Of a stretch of DNA of 34,870 nucleotides, positions 22,497-31,975 are shown piece by piece. Position 1 is the stretch's first letter, and the number at the start of each line of letters is the position of its first letter. Location of the stretch: NCBI GenBank assembly GCA_018971195.1, contig JAGXBK010000017.1:1-34870 (forward strand), given 5' to 3'. Under the pieces are notes generated by a model. It ran no database searches. It saw only the letters and a list, made by a program, of their open reading frames with translations, and was not told where the DNA came from. The DNA is from Betaproteobacteria bacterium (lineage in GTDB: Bacteria; Pseudomonadota; Gammaproteobacteria; Burkholderiales; Casimicrobiaceae). Both the position numbers and the translations under genes were made by a program.

Positions 22497-24179
22497 ATGC
22501 CTTCGTCCCGCGTCGACGCGCCCGCAAGCGCCAATCCCAGGCAGCGAATCGCGCAAACCGTCCTGCGCATCGTGCGCGAGCAGTTTCCCGGCGCAGCCGC
22601 GACCCCGGTCGTCATCGAGCGCCCCCGCGATCGATCGCATGGCGATTACGCGACGAATGTCGCGCTGACGCTCGCCAGGCCGGCGCGTCGCAACCCGCGC
22701 GAGCTGGCACAGGCGATCGCATCGTCGCTGAAGGGCATCCTCGCCGACGTGGTCGAGGACTGCGAAGTCGCGGGTCCCGGATTCATCAACCTTCACCTGC
22801 GCGATGCCGCAAGGCAGGCGGTGGTCGCCGAGGTCCTCGCCGCGGGCGCGGACTATGGCCGCACTGCATCGCGCGCCGGGGAACGCATCATCGTCGAGTT
22901 CGTCTCCGCCAATCCGACCGGGCCGCTGCACGTGGGCCACGCGCGGCAGGGCGCACTGGGCGACGCGATCTCGACGCTGCTCGAATGGCAGGGTTGCGAC
23001 GTCACGCGCGAGTTCTATTACAACGACGCGGGACAGCAGATCCACAACCTCGCGGTGTCGGTGCGCGCGCGCGCGAAGGAGCTGCTCGGCGAGTCGGGCG
23101 AGTTCCCGGAAGACGGGTACCGCGGAGAATACGTGCGGGAGCTCGCGCAACGCTATCTCGACGAGGTCGGCCACGACCTGTCCGACATCGAGGCGATACG
23201 CCGCTATGCGGTGACCGAATTGCGCAAGGAGCAGGACCGCGACCTGCGCGCGTTCGGCGTTACGTTCGACAACTACTACCTGGAGAGCTCGCTGTACCTC
23301 GACGGGCGCGTCGATGCGACGGTCGCCAAGCTCGTCGAATCGGGGCACACCTACGAGCGGGACGGCGCGCTGTGGCTGCGCACGACCGACTTCGGCGACG
23401 ACAAGGACCGCGTGATGCGCAAGTCCGACGGCGGATACACGTATTTCGTTCCCGACGTCGCCTATCACCTGACCAAGTTCGAGCGCGGCTATCTGCGCGC
23501 GCTCGACATCCAGGGATCGGACCATCACGGCACGGTCGCGCGCGTGCGCGCAGGGCTGCAGGCGATCGGGATGGGTATTCCCGACGGCTATCCGGATTAC
23601 GTCCTGCACAAGATGGTCACCGTGATGCGCGGCGGGCAGGAAGTCAGGATCAGCAAGCGCGCGGGCAGCTATGTGACGCTGCGCGACCTGATCGACGAGG
23701 TCGGGCGCGACGCGGTGCGCTTCTTCCTGGTGTCGCGCAAGGCCGATTCGGAGTTCGTCTTCGACATCGACCTCGCCCGCTCGCAGTCCGAGGAGAATCC
23801 GGTCTACTACCTGCAGTACGCCCACGCGCGCGTCGCGGCGGTGCTGCGCCAGGCGGGGATCGCTCGCGACGACGCGCTCGTCCGGTTCCGCGGCGTCGAC
23901 CTGGCGCCCCTGACCAGCGTCTACGAGATTCCGCTGCTGCGCAGGGTCGCCGATTTTCCAGACGAGCTCGCGGCCGCGGCGGCGGAGTTCGCGCCGCATC
24001 AGCTGACGTTCTACCTGAAGGATTTGGCGCAGGAATTCCACAGTTACTATAATGCCGAGCGCTTCCTGGTCGACGATCTGCGCCTGAGGGATGCAAGACT
24101 CGCGCTGGTCGTCGCCGTGGGCCAGGTCCTCGCCAACGGACTGTCGATCATCGGCATCGACGCGCCCGACACGATGTGA
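22497..24179 (+). CDS. argS: Arginyl-tRNA synthetase
   Basis: 560 residues, usual length. It charges tRNA-Arg with arginine. An N-terminal additional domain (about residues 1-110) contains [14 protein letters not shown]. The class I catalytic core follows with [20 protein letters not shown] (HIGH-type HVGH at 145-148), [32 protein letters not shown] and [14 protein letters not shown], which stands in the place of KMSKS. The C-terminal DALR anticodon-binding domain includes [12 protein letters not shown] and [13 protein letters not shown]. The ATG follows priA by 47 bases. A SPOR protein gene and dsbA follow, an order I associate with Burkholderia-type genomes. Confidence 0.97.
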   Translation: MPSSRVDAPASANPRQRIAQTVLRIVREQFPGAAATPVVIERPRDRSHGDYATNVALTLARPARRNPRELAQAIASSLKGILADVVEDCEVAGPGFINLHLRDAARQAVVAEVLAAGADYGRTASRAGERIIVEFVSANPTGPLHVGHARQGALGDAISTLLEWQGCDVTREFYYNDAGQQIHNLAVSVRARAKELLGESGEFPEDGYRGEYVRELAQRYLDEVGHDLSDIEAIRRYAVTELRKEQDRDLRAFGVTFDNYYLESSLYLDGRVDATVAKLVESGHTYERDGALWLRTTDFGDDKDRVMRKSDGGYTYFVPDVAYHLTKFERGYLRALDIQGSDHHGTVARVRAGLQAIGMGIPDGYPDYVLHKMVTVMRGGQEVRISKRAGSYVTLRDLIDEVGRDAVRFFLVSRKADSEFVFDIDLARSQSEENPVYYLQYAHARVAAVLRQAGIARDDALVRFRGVDLAPLTSVYEIPLLRRVADFPDELAAAAAEFAPHQLTFYLKDLAQEFHSYYNAERFLVDDLRLRDARLALVVAVGQVLANGLSIIGIDAPDTM

Positions 24180-24225
24180 CGCGTCACGACGACCCGACCC
24201 GATCGCAGGCCTCTTCACTGCCCCG

Positions 24226-24969
24226 ATGACCGCACCCACCGCAACGCGCCGACCCTCAACGCACCGCGCAGCCCGGCGCAGCTCCGCCGTTGGCGGCACG
24301 CTGCTCGGCGTATTCATCGGCATCGTCGTCGGGCTCGGGCTCGCCGCCGGTGTCGCGTACTGGCTGATGAGGAACAATCCCGCGATCCGGTTCCCGTCGC
24401 CGGCCGGGAGCGCGCAGGAGCCGCCGCAGGATGCGAGCGCAGCCGCGAAGAGCGGCGACGCCGACAAGCCGCGCTTCGACTTCTACAAGATCCTCCCAGG
24501 GGTCGAGGAGCCGAAAGTGCAGTCCGGGGTCCGCCCCGCCGAGCGCGGTGATCGCGCCGTTGCCGAGCAGGCCCGGGGTCGATCGGCGGGTTCGCCGCCA
24601 GGCGCTGCGCCCACCGGCGGCAGCGCAGGATCCGGCGCAGCGCCGACGCCATCGGCTGCGGCGGCGCCTCCTCGCGGCGCCGCGCCATCGGCGGCAGTCG
24701 CAGCGATCGATCACGGCGCCACGACCCCGCAGCCGGGGAGCCGGTACTGGCTGCAGGCCGGTTCCTTCACCGGCGAATCCGATGCGGAGAACCTGAAGGC
24801 CAGGCTCGCATTCGCCGGCCTGGAGGCGGCGGTGCAGCAGGGCGTCCTTCCGGACAAGAGCATCCGCTACCGCGTCCGGCTGGGGCCGTACGACAATCTC
24901 GACGAGCTCGGCAGGATGAAAGCCGAGCTCTCGAAGCGCGGATTCGACGTTGCCGTCGTCAGGTATTGA
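24226..24969 (+). CDS. SPOR-domain membrane protein (FtsN-like)
   Basis: 247 residues. A basic cytoplasmic N-terminus of about 22 residues is followed by one membrane helix (about 24-47). A long periplasmic linker rich in Pro, Ala, Gly and Ser comes next (about 55-165). The C-terminal SPOR domain (about 170-247) contains YWLQAGSFTGESDAENLKARL and YRVRLGPYDNLDELGRMKAEL. SPOR domains bind denuded glycan strands at the division septum, so a role in cell division or wall remodelling is inferred. The FDFYKILPG segment after the helix is seen in similar betaproteobacterial proteins. The ATG at 24226 lies just upstream of the membrane segment; the frame extends back into argS without a better start. 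Confidence 0.88.
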   Translation: MTAPTATRRPSTHRAARRSSAVGGTLLGVFIGIVVGLGLAAGVAYWLMRNNPAIRFPSPAGSAQEPPQDASAAAKSGDADKPRFDFYKILPGVEEPKVQSGVRPAERGDRAVAEQARGRSAGSPPGAAPTGGSAGSGAAPTPSAAAAPPRGAAPSAAVAAIDHGATTPQPGSRYWLQAGSFTGESDAENLKARLAFAGLEAAVQQGVLPDKSIRYRVRLGPYDNLDELGRMKAELSKRGFDVAVVRY

Positions 24970-25093
24970 GCGTGTTTCCGATCATTGGCGGGAACTTGGG
25001 CGGATTCGATCCGTCCCAACCCGTTGCCGCGGGTGCCTCGGTGTCATCGGGACGTGATTCCGATGCGCCGGTCCCGTCATTCTGGGAGTCCAC

Positions 25094-25759
25094 ATGAGCA
25101 TGACTGCAATGCGCAAGTCCCGCCGGGTTGCGCTGGCCATGATCGCGGCGGTGGCCGCGATGACCTTCGCCGGAGGCAGCGTCGCTGCGTCGCTGGTCGA
25201 GGGGAAGAACTACATGCGCCTTTCCAATCCCCAGCCGGTCGACACCGGCAAGAAAATCGAGGTGATCGAGTTCTTCTCCTATGGCTGCCCGCATTGCGCG
25301 GCGCTCGAGCCCTTTCTCGACGCCTGGCGCGCCAAGCTGCCGCCCGACGTCGCGTTTCGCCGCGTGCCGGTGATGTTCCACGACCAGTGGGTGCATCTCG
25401 CCCGGATCTACTACACCCTCGAGGCGATGGGTGACGAGGCCAAGCTCTCGCCCGAGGTCTTCAAGGCGATCCACGGCGACGGCATCGCGCTGTGGGACGA
25501 CAGCAAGTTCTTCGACTGGGCCGCGTCCAAGGGCCTCGACCGCAAGAAGGTCGAGGGAATCTTCACCTCGTTCACCGTCGACAGCAAGATGAAGCGCGCG
25601 ATGCAGCTCGGCAAGGACTATGCGATCGACTCGGTGCCCACGGTCATCGTCGACGGGAAATACATGACGTCCTCTGCGATGGTCGGCACGCATGCCGCGC
25701 TGCCGGGCGCGATCGACGAACTGATCGCCAAGGCCCGCGCGGAGCGAACGAAGGGCTGA
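25094..25759 (+). CDS. dsbA: Thiol:disulfide interchange protein DsbA
   Basis: 221 residues. It is a periplasmic oxidase that introduces disulfides into exported proteins and is reoxidised by DsbB. The signal peptide runs to about residue 32 (AAS). The thioredoxin-fold active site is FFSYGCPHCAALEP with C65 and C68. The cis-proline loop is SVPTVIVDGKYMTS near the C-terminus. The helical insertion domain lies between. GGGAG-like sequence (GGGAG at 25084-25088) five bases before the ATG supports this start. Likely clients encoded nearby include the Cys-containing lipoprotein and envelope proteins, which is inference only. The SDR gene follows after 14 bases. Confidence 0.95.
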   Translation: MSMTAMRKSRRVALAMIAAVAAMTFAGGSVAASLVEGKNYMRLSNPQPVDTGKKIEVIEFFSYGCPHCAALEPFLDAWRAKLPPDVAFRRVPVMFHDQWVHLARIYYTLEAMGDEAKLSPEVFKAIHGDGIALWDDSKFFDWAASKGLDRKKVEGIFTSFTVDSKMKRAMQLGKDYAIDSVPTVIVDGKYMTSSAMVGTHAALPGAIDELIAKARAERTKG

Positions 25760-25773
25760 GCGCGGCGCCCGGC

Positions 25774-26535
25774 TTGAACGTCTTCATCACGGGCGCATCG
25801 TCGGGCATCGGCGAGGCGCTGGCGCGACATTACGCGGCGACCGGGTCGAACCTGGGGTTGTTCGCGCGCCGCGAGGCCGAGCTTGCCCGCGTTGCCGCCG
25901 CGCTTGCGCCCGCGCGCATCGCGGTCTACGCGGGCGACGTCCGCGACGCGCCGGCGCTGGCGCTCGCCGGCGGGGATTTCCTGGCGCGCTTCGGCGCACC
26001 CGACGTCGTCATCGCCAATGCCGGGGTGTCGCGCGGGACCGTCACCGACTTCGCCGAGGACATGCCGGCATTCGCCGAGGTCCTCGGCACCAACGTCCTC
26101 GGCATCGTCCACACGTTCCAGCCGTTCATCGCGGCGATGCGCGCGGCGCGGCGTGGGGCGCTGGTCGGAATCGCGAGCGTCGCGGGCTTTCGAGGGATCC
26201 CGGGCTCGGGCGCCTACGGCGCTTCCAAGGCCGCCGCGATCAATTACCTGGAGAGCCTGCGCGTCGAGCTTCGCGGCAGCGGCATCGCGGTCGTCACCGT
26301 ATGTCCCGGCTACGTCGAGACCCCGATGACCGCGGGAAACCCGTACCGGATGCCGTTCCTGATGCGGCCCGAGGTCGCGGCGCGCAAGATCGCGCGCGCA
26401 ATCGCGCGACGCCGGCGTTTCTACGTGCTGCCGTGGCAGATGGCGCTCGCCGGCCGCGCATTGCGCTGGCTGCCGCGCCCGCTGCACGAGCGCGCCTTCG
26501 CACGCGTCAAGGTCAAGCCGCGCCGGCCCGGTTGA
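25774..26535 (+). CDS. Short-chain dehydrogenase/reductase
   Basis: 253 residues, classical SDR length. It is an NAD(P)-dependent oxidoreductase of unknown substrate. The nucleotide-binding motif TGASSGIG is at residues 6-13, the NAG motif appears in VIANAGVSRG, and the catalytic Tyr and Lys are Y148 and K152 in YGASK. CPGYVETPMT follows the active site. The last 45 residues are basic and hydrophobic (RRRRFYVLPWQMALAGRALRWLP), suggesting membrane association. The likely start is TTG at 25774, since no ATG or GTG in frame gives the N-terminal strand NVFITGAS; a CTG at 25756 overlapping the dsbA stop is a less likely alternative. Probably co-transcribed with dsbA. Confidence 0.85.
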   Translation: MNVFITGASSGIGEALARHYAATGSNLGLFARREAELARVAAALAPARIAVYAGDVRDAPALALAGGDFLARFGAPDVVIANAGVSRGTVTDFAEDMPAFAEVLGTNVLGIVHTFQPFIAAMRAARRGALVGIASVAGFRGIPGSGAYGASKAAAINYLESLRVELRGSGIAVVTVCPGYVETPMTAGNPYRMPFLMRPEVAARKIARAIARRRRFYVLPWQMALAGRALRWLPRPLHERAFARVKVKPRRPG

Positions 26536-26573
26536 CCGAACGCGCGGCGTGCCCCGGCGCGTGCTCGCGCTCG

Positions 26574-28400
26574 CTACAGCGGGACGCGCAATCCCACCGT
26601 CACCGTGTAGCCGTTGCCACCGCTCCGGCCCGACGTCGTCGATCCCGTCACGTAGCCGGTGACATGACCGAAGTCGCTGCTTGCGCCGAGCTCGTAGCGC
26701 ATGTAGCTGCTGTCCGGCGCGAGCACGGGCATCGAGTAGCTGCCCCCGAGCGACACCGACGATGCGGACACCATGCGCGCATCGGCGCGGCCTTCGTGTT
26801 CCCAGGTCGCGCGCGCGAACGGCCGCAGGTTCGCAATCCGGCCGCTGACCTGCCAGCCAAGCTCGGAAACGAGCGACGTCCGATCCTGTGCACCGTAGTA
26901 GAGCGCGGTGCTGTCGCTGCCGCGCTCGGCGAAGGCATCCACGTGGATCTTCTGGTAGGCGACGCGCGCGAACGGACCATGCAGCCAGCCCCGGTAGTCG
27001 AACCAGTACCCGCCCAGCACGCTGCCCATCATGTGCCAGCCGCGCGTGGTGGCGGATTCGACGCGGTTCATCGCGCCGATCTGGATGTCGCGGTGGACGT
27101 CGGCGTAATCGAGGTCGCCGGCGCCGAGCGTCGCGCCGACGTACCAGGGTGCGGTGCCGTAGCCGACGTACGCGGTGCCGGAGGTTTCCCTGAGCTTGTA
27201 GCCGCCGCTGCCGCCCCCGAAATCGCCCTTGTTCTCGGCATAGCCGAACGCGGCGCCTGCCAGCAGGCGATCGGACAGCCTGACGTCGCCGCCGGCGTGC
27301 AGGCCGTTGACGTCGGCGTTGCCCGAGAGGAAGCGACCGCCGAGGTCGTTGTGCCCGTAGTCGTAGGAGGCCCAGGCCTCGAGCCTGCCCGGTGCGCCTG
27401 CGGCCGCGAGGCTCGACATCATCCGGCTGTCGATGGCCTGGAAATTCGCCTGCTCGACGGCCAGTGGCGCTTCGGCGAGCGCGCCGATCTTCGACGGGCC
27501 TTCGAGCATCGATGCGACGAGCTGCGCGATCATCGCGTGGCCCGCGGTCGTCGGGTGGACGCCGTCGGCGAACAGGAAGGTGCTCGCTGCGTTGGGCGTG
27601 ACCAGGTTGGCCGGCGTGCACAGCAGCGACGGCGTCGCGCCGCAGGCGGGAATGCTGGTGTTGGCAATGCCATAGGCCGCCGGGTCCGCCAGGACCTCAT
27701 TCAGGAACGCGAAGACGTTGACGCGGATCGTCGACACCTGCAGCGCATCGAGACCTGCCAGAAGTGCGCTGTTGTACAGCGAGGAAATGGCGCTGATCTG
27801 CGCGCTCTGCCCGGACGCGATGCCGAACGGGGACTTGCCGATGTCGGGCAGGTTGAACACGACGACGTAGCGCGCGCCGGCGGACTCGAGCACCGCGACC
27901 TGCCCGGCGAGGTTGCCTGCCGCCGTGGTGACGTTCGCCTGCAGCTGGGCGGGGGTGATGGCGCCCATCTGGAGCGCACCGAGCTGGGTGAAGATGTCAT
28001 TGGCGCCGCCCCACACCGTGTACAGCGCGTTGCCGTCGAGCGGCCCGTGGGCGAGGAGCTGCGATACCTGGGTGGCGATCGGTGTCGCGGTTCCCGTCGG
28101 CGGCTTGTCGGGGACGCCGGGAAGGTCGGTGACGCGGGCGCCGCCCTGCGCGTAATCGGTGCCGCCCTGGTCGGCGGGGATCGCCGTCAATCCGTAGCGC
28201 TGTGCGAGCACCTGCGTCCAGACCGGACCCGGATTGGTCGTGAACAGGCCGGTGCCCGGAGGCAACACCGGGGCGAACGACCCGGCATCGCTGAGGCTGT
28301 CGCCGAAAGAGTAGATGTTCGAGAACTGCGCGAACGCCGGGGTCGCGCACAGCGCGAGCGCGATGCTGCTCGCAGCGAGGGTGGCACGGAAGGAGGGCAT
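26574..28400 (-). CDS. GDSL esterase/lipase autotransporter (EstA-like)
   Basis: 608 residues. The signal peptide ends at AFA24. The passenger is a GDSL hydrolase: block I FGDSLSD with nucleophile S35, Gly in block II (YAQGGAR, about 83-89), block III GGAND with N134, and block V DGVHPT with D279 and H282. The C-terminal part (about 340-608) has the alternating aromatic pattern of an autotransporter beta-barrel and ends YTVTVGLRVPL, with Leu rather than the usual aromatic residue. Like Pseudomonas EstA it should hold the esterase at the cell surface. AGGA eight bases before the ATG supports the start. It lies downstream of phaC on the same strand but 184 bases away, with a possible own promoter. 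Confidence 0.92.
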   Translation of the reverse strand: MPSFRATLAASSIALALCATPAFAQFSNIYSFGDSLSDAGSFAPVLPPGTGLFTTNPGPVWTQVLAQRYGLTAIPADQGGTDYAQGGARVTDLPGVPDKPPTGTATPIATQVSQLLAHGPLDGNALYTVWGGANDIFTQLGALQMGAITPAQLQANVTTAAGNLAGQVAVLESAGARYVVVFNLPDIGKSPFGIASGQSAQISAISSLYNSALLAGLDALQVSTIRVNVFAFLNEVLADPAAYGIANTSIPACGATPSLLCTPANLVTPNAASTFLFADGVHPTTAGHAMIAQLVASMLEGPSKIGALAEAPLAVEQANFQAIDSRMMSSLAAAGAPGRLEAWASYDYGHNDLGGRFLSGNADVNGLHAGGDVRLSDRLLAGAAFGYAENKGDFGGGSGGYKLRETSGTAYVGYGTAPWYVGATLGAGDLDYADVHRDIQIGAMNRVESATTRGWHMMGSVLGGYWFDYRGWLHGPFARVAYQKIHVDAFAERGSDSTALYYGAQDRTSLVSELGWQVSGRIANLRPFARATWEHEGRADARMVSASSVSLGGSYSMPVLAPDSSYMRYELGASSDFGHVTGYVTGSTTSGRSGGNGYTVTVGLRVPL

Positions 28401-28478
28401 GTCGGGATTCCTGGGTGTATGCCGGTGGACGAAGCGGTGCAGAATCGGCGACAGCAGCGGTCGACCACGGGTCCCCGC

Positions 28479-28484
28479 ATTCTA
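28479..28484 (-). promoter_or_regulatory. Candidate -10 element of the esterase autotransporter gene
   Basis: On the minus strand the bases read TAGAAT (five of six matches), 78 bases upstream of the esterase ATG, inside the 184-base gap after phaC. The expected -35 position is GC-rich and a poor match, so support is weak. Confidence 0.25.
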
Positions 28485-28584
28485 GCCGCAGGGTGGCGCA
28501 TGACGCCAGACGCGCGGGAAGGTCGATGAACACCGCGGAGGCCCCGTCGTCGTCGCCACCCAGGCCGGACTGAATCGCGTCGCG

Positions 28585-30408
28585 TCAGCCTGCGTCGGCG
28601 CGCTGCCGGGCATACGAGCCCGGCGCCGGCTCGACAATCGGCAGCTTGCCTTTGCCCGGCACCCGCGCGGGAACCTCGCGGCCGGCGTGGGACGCGATCC
28701 AGGCGCGCCAGTCGGTCCACCACGATCCGTCGTGCTGGGTGGCGTCCGCTAGCCACCGGTCGGCGCTCGCCGGGAGCTTGTCGTTGGTCCAGTAGGCGTA
28801 CTTGTGGGCGGCCGGCGGGTTGATCATTCCGGCAATGTGACCCGAGCCCGACAGCACGAAGCGCGACTTGCCTTTCAGCAACCGCGGCCCGGCGTACGTC
28901 GCCTTCCACGGCGCGATGTGATCCTCGATCGCGGAGACGAAATAGCTCGGGGTCGTCACTTTCGACAGGTCGATCGGCACGCCGGCGAGGTTCAGCCCGC
29001 CCGGCTCGCGCAGGCGGTTGTTCATGTACATGTTGCGAAGGTAGTAGCTGTGCATCGTCGCGGGCATCCGCGTCGAGTCGCAGTTCCAGTGCAGCAGGTC
29101 GAAGGGGAAAGGGTCGCGGCCCATCAGGTAGTTGTTGATCACGAACGACCAGATCAGGTCGTTGGCGCGAAGCAGGTTGAAGGTATTCGCCATCTCGCTG
29201 CCTTCGAGATAGCCGCGTTCCTTCATCTTCCTTTCCAGCGACCGGACCTGGTCCTCGTCGATGAACACCTCGAGCTCGCCGGGCGCGGTGAAATCGATCA
29301 GCGCCGTCATGAAGGTCGCGCTGGCGATGCGCTTCTGCCCCTTCGCCGCGAGCCAGCCGAGCGTGGCGGCGAGCAGCGTTCCTCCGAGGCAGTAGCCGAC
29401 GACGTTGGCATCGGGCTCGCCGGTCGCCTTCTCGATCGCGTCGAGCGCAGCAATCGGTCCCTCGATCAGGTAGTCCTCGAAATCCTTGTGCGCGAGGCGC
29501 TCGTCGGGGTTCACCCAGGAAACGACGAACACCGTCATGCCCTCGTGGACCGCCCAGCGGATGAGCGAGTTCTTCTCGCGCAGGTCGAGGATGTAGTACT
29601 TGTTGATCCACGGCGGAATGATCAGCAGCGGCCGCTTCCACTGCTTCTTCGTCGCCGGCTCGTACTGGATGAGCTGCATCAGGTCGTTCTGGAACACGAC
29701 CTTGCCGGGCGTGGTCGCGATGTTGACGCCGAGCTCGAAGGCCTTCGAATCGGTCATCGAGATCCTGAGCTGGCCGTTGCCGCGCTCGATGTCGTCGAGC
29801 AGGTTGTGCAGGCCGCGCACGAGGTTCTGGCCGCCGCTCGCGACGGTCTCGCGGAACACCTCGGGATTGGTCAGGGCGAAGTTCGACGGCGCGAGCGCGT
29901 CGATGTACTGGCGCGTGAAGAAGTCGATCTTCTTCTTCGTCGGCTCGGGCATGCCTTCGACGCTTGCGACCTGCTCGTGCATCCAGCGCGCGGCGATAAG
30001 GTACGACTGCTTCACGTAGTCGAACAGGAAATGCTCCTGCCAGCCCGCGTCCTTGAAGCGCCTGTCGCCTTTCGCCGGCTCGGCGACGGCGATGGCCGGC
30101 GCGCCCATCATCCGCAGCATCGAGCTCTGCCACAGGCTCATGTAGTCGCGCCAGAGGTTCATCTGCCCCTCGGCGAGCCGCGCCGGATTGGTCAGCATCT
30201 TGGCGGCGAGCTCCATGAACGCCTGGCCGAGCCCGAGCTCGTCGCCGGGGACGACCGAATGACTGCCGGCGTGGCGGGCGGCGAATTCGCCCATCAGCTT
30301 GGCGCTCTTCTCGGCTGCCGAGGCCAGCGACTCGGCGAGCGCCATCGGGTCGTAGCTGGCCGCGCCGGGCGCTGCAGCGGCGGATGCGGTCGGAGCGGGG
30401 GTGGCCAT
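28585..30408 (-). CDS. phaC: Class I polyhydroxyalkanoate synthase
   Basis: 607 residues, typical of class I PhaC from betaproteobacteria. It polymerises (R)-3-hydroxyacyl-CoA, mainly 3-hydroxybutyryl-CoA, into storage polyester at the granule surface. The variable N-terminal domain (about 1-200) includes RFKDAGWQEHFLFDYVKQSY. The alpha/beta-hydrolase domain carries the lipase-like box GYCLGG with nucleophile C340, the acid D496 in IEDHIAPW and the base H524 in GSGHIAG. PLLIIPPWINKYYILDL is a family signature. The start at 30408 is preceded by GAGAGG at four bases. The frame remains open 332 codons further upstream, but that part lies on the hydrolase gene and is a shadow. No phaB or phasin is adjacent. 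Confidence 0.96.
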   Translation of the reverse strand: MATPAPTASAAAAPGAASYDPMALAESLASAAEKSAKLMGEFAARHAGSHSVVPGDELGLGQAFMELAAKMLTNPARLAEGQMNLWRDYMSLWQSSMLRMMGAPAIAVAEPAKGDRRFKDAGWQEHFLFDYVKQSYLIAARWMHEQVASVEGMPEPTKKKIDFFTRQYIDALAPSNFALTNPEVFRETVASGGQNLVRGLHNLLDDIERGNGQLRISMTDSKAFELGVNIATTPGKVVFQNDLMQLIQYEPATKKQWKRPLLIIPPWINKYYILDLREKNSLIRWAVHEGMTVFVVSWVNPDERLAHKDFEDYLIEGPIAALDAIEKATGEPDANVVGYCLGGTLLAATLGWLAAKGQKRIASATFMTALIDFTAPGELEVFIDEDQVRSLERKMKERGYLEGSEMANTFNLLRANDLIWSFVINNYLMGRDPFPFDLLHWNCDSTRMPATMHSYYLRNMYMNNRLREPGGLNLAGVPIDLSKVTTPSYFVSAIEDHIAPWKATYAGPRLLKGKSRFVLSGSGHIAGMINPPAAHKYAYWTNDKLPASADRWLADATQHDGSWWTDWRAWIASHAGREVPARVPGKGKLPIVEPAPGSYARQRADAG

Positions 30409-30449
30409 CGAGCCTCTCGCAGGGTCGTCAGGAACGTCGGTCGGACATT

Positions 30450-31469
30450 CTACGCGGCGTAACGGATCGTGCCGTCGGGCGCAACCTCGCGCGACGCGCG
30501 CCCGCTCCTCCACAGGTGGTTCAGGTGGGCGATCGCCTCGCCCATCGCGAAGAACCGCTGCTGGAGGTCGAGCTCGCGCCGGAACAGCACCGGGATCATG
30601 TCGGACGCGGTCCGTGACGACGGCGCTGCGGCGAGCGCCGCGTGCAGTTCGGCGAGGCGCTCGGCATGATGGCGGCGCAGCGCGTCGACGCGCTCGGCAA
30701 TGCCGTAAAACGGGCGGCCGTGCGAAGGCAGGACCAGCGTATCGGGCGGCAGCGGCGCGAAGCGCGACAGCGACGAGAGGAACCTCGCGACGGGATCGCC
30801 ATCGGGCTCGCCGGGCCACACGGCGACATTGGTCGAAATCCGCGGCAGCAGCATGTCGCCCGAGATCAGCAGACGTGCCGGTACGCAGGAGAGCGAGGCG
30901 TGCTCGGGCGAATGCCCGTAGCCGGCGATGACCTCCCACTGCCACGGTCCGGCGGCCACGCGGTCGCCATCGATCAAGCGCAGGAACGTATGCGGCGCTT
31001 CCGGCACGCCGCGATGGTAATGGTTGCCTCGCGCTGCCAGTGCCGCGAGATGCTCGGCGGGCATTCCGTGGCGCGCGAAGAGGCCGCCGACATCGGCCTG
31101 GCCGAGCCCGGCACCGCCGGCGATCAGTGCATGCGAGGCCAGGAATTCGGCCTGCGTCATCGCGATCGTGCAGCCGAAGCGCGCGGCCAGCCATTCGGCA
31201 TTGCCGAGATGGTCGGGATGGCAGTGCGTCGCGATGATGCGGCGGATCGGCCGGTCGCGCAGCGTCGTTTCGAAGTGGGTGTGCCAGTGGCCGCGGGTCA
31301 CCGCATCGCCGTACCCGCAATCGACCAGCGTATGACCGTCGGGCTCGGCGACGAGCCACAGGTTGATGTGGTCGAGCGCGAATGGCAGCGGCATTCGCAG
31401 CCACAGCACGCCCGGAGCGATTGCGACCGCGTGTCCGGGTGCGGGCGGGTGCAGCGCATGCTCTTCCAT
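30450..31469 (-). CDS. Metallo-beta-lactamase-fold hydrolase
   Basis: 339 residues. The metal site signature is THCHPDHLG (H82, H84, D86, H87), with further ligands likely in YGHSPEH, SGDMLLP and LPSHGRPF. This is a glyoxalase-II-like or thioesterase-like member of the superfamily. The C-terminal 80 residues have the form of the winged-helix domain found in some MBL hydrolases (ELDLQQRFFAMGEAIAHLNHL). Cytoplasmic; substrate unknown, possibly an acyl-thioester given its place between phaC and an acyl-CoA catabolism cluster, which is inference. The ATG at 31469 follows a TACCAT hexamer at six bases and lacks a ribosome-binding site. phaC starts 41 bases after its stop, so co-transcription is likely. 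Confidence 0.85.
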   Translation of the reverse strand: MEEHALHPPAPGHAVAIAPGVLWLRMPLPFALDHINLWLVAEPDGHTLVDCGYGDAVTRGHWHTHFETTLRDRPIRRIIATHCHPDHLGNAEWLAARFGCTIAMTQAEFLASHALIAGGAGLGQADVGGLFARHGMPAEHLAALAARGNHYHRGVPEAPHTFLRLIDGDRVAAGPWQWEVIAGYGHSPEHASLSCVPARLLISGDMLLPRISTNVAVWPGEPDGDPVARFLSSLSRFAPLPPDTLVLPSHGRPFYGIAERVDALRRHHAERLAELHAALAAAPSSRTASDMIPVLFRRELDLQQRFFAMGEAIAHLNHLWRSGRASREVAPDGTIRYAA

Positions 31470-31534
31470 TTCGCTATGGTATCGTGGCGCAGGCGGCGTG
31501 CCCGCGCCGATTCGCAGCTCCCGTTCCGAACGCC

Positions 31535-31975
31535 ATGTCCTCCAGAGTCCGCGAGACCGCCGCGTCGACGACGCGGACGCCAACGTACACGATTTCCGAG
31601 CTCGCCCGCGAGTTTGCGCTGACCACGCGGGCGATCCGCTTCTACGAGGATTGCGGCCTGATCTCTCCGCGCCGCGAGAAGCGCAGCCGCATCTATGGCG
31701 AGCGCGAGCGCGTGCGCATCAAGCTGATCCTGCGCGGCAAGCGCCTGGGCCTCGCGCTTTCCGAGATCGGCGAGCTGCTCGACCTCTACGAGGTGCGACG
31801 CAACGAGCGCGCGCAACTGACGGCGTTCCTCGCGCTGCTGGCCGACCGGCGGATGCGCCTGCTGCAGCAGCGGGAGGACATCGAGATCGTGCTGGCCGAG
31901 ATCGACGGTATCGAGCGCGAGTGCCGGCGCCGCCTCGCCGTCGAGGCCAGGGGGACGGGGGCAGGGGACGATTGA
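31535..31975 (+). CDS. liuR: MerR-family regulator, probable LiuR
   Basis: 146 residues. The N-terminal winged helix reads TISELAREFALTTRAIRFYEDCGLI followed by the wing with SRIYGERERVRIKLIL; helix stretches after it form the dimerising coiled coil (about 85-135). The metal-binding Cys of MerR/CueR types are absent. LiuR proteins control leucine and isovalerate degradation and recognise a palindrome around TTTACGTAAA. The 20-bp palindrome at the end of this gene and the isovaleryl-CoA dehydrogenase downstream support the LiuR name. The ATG at 31535 is chosen because it lies shortly before the helix-turn-helix; the frame is open upstream but antisense to the hydrolase gene. The stop codon forms part of the operator. 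Confidence 0.85.
   Translation: MSSRVRETAASTTRTPTYTISELAREFALTTRAIRFYEDCGLISPRREKRSRIYGERERVRIKLILRGKRLGLALSEIGELLDLYEVRRNERAQLTAFLALLADRRMRLLQQREDIEIVLAEIDGIERECRRRLAVEARGTGAGDD

Noticed and set aside
28585-30408. Gene duplication between phaC and the neighbouring esterase because of near-equal length
   Set aside because: Lengths of 607 and 608 residues are coincidental; the folds, motifs and sequences differ entirely.
30409-31404. Extension of the phaC frame 332 codons upstream
   Set aside because: It overlaps the MBL hydrolase gene, which has clear metal-binding motifs in another frame, and the phaC start at 30408 has a good ribosome-binding site and gives the normal family length.
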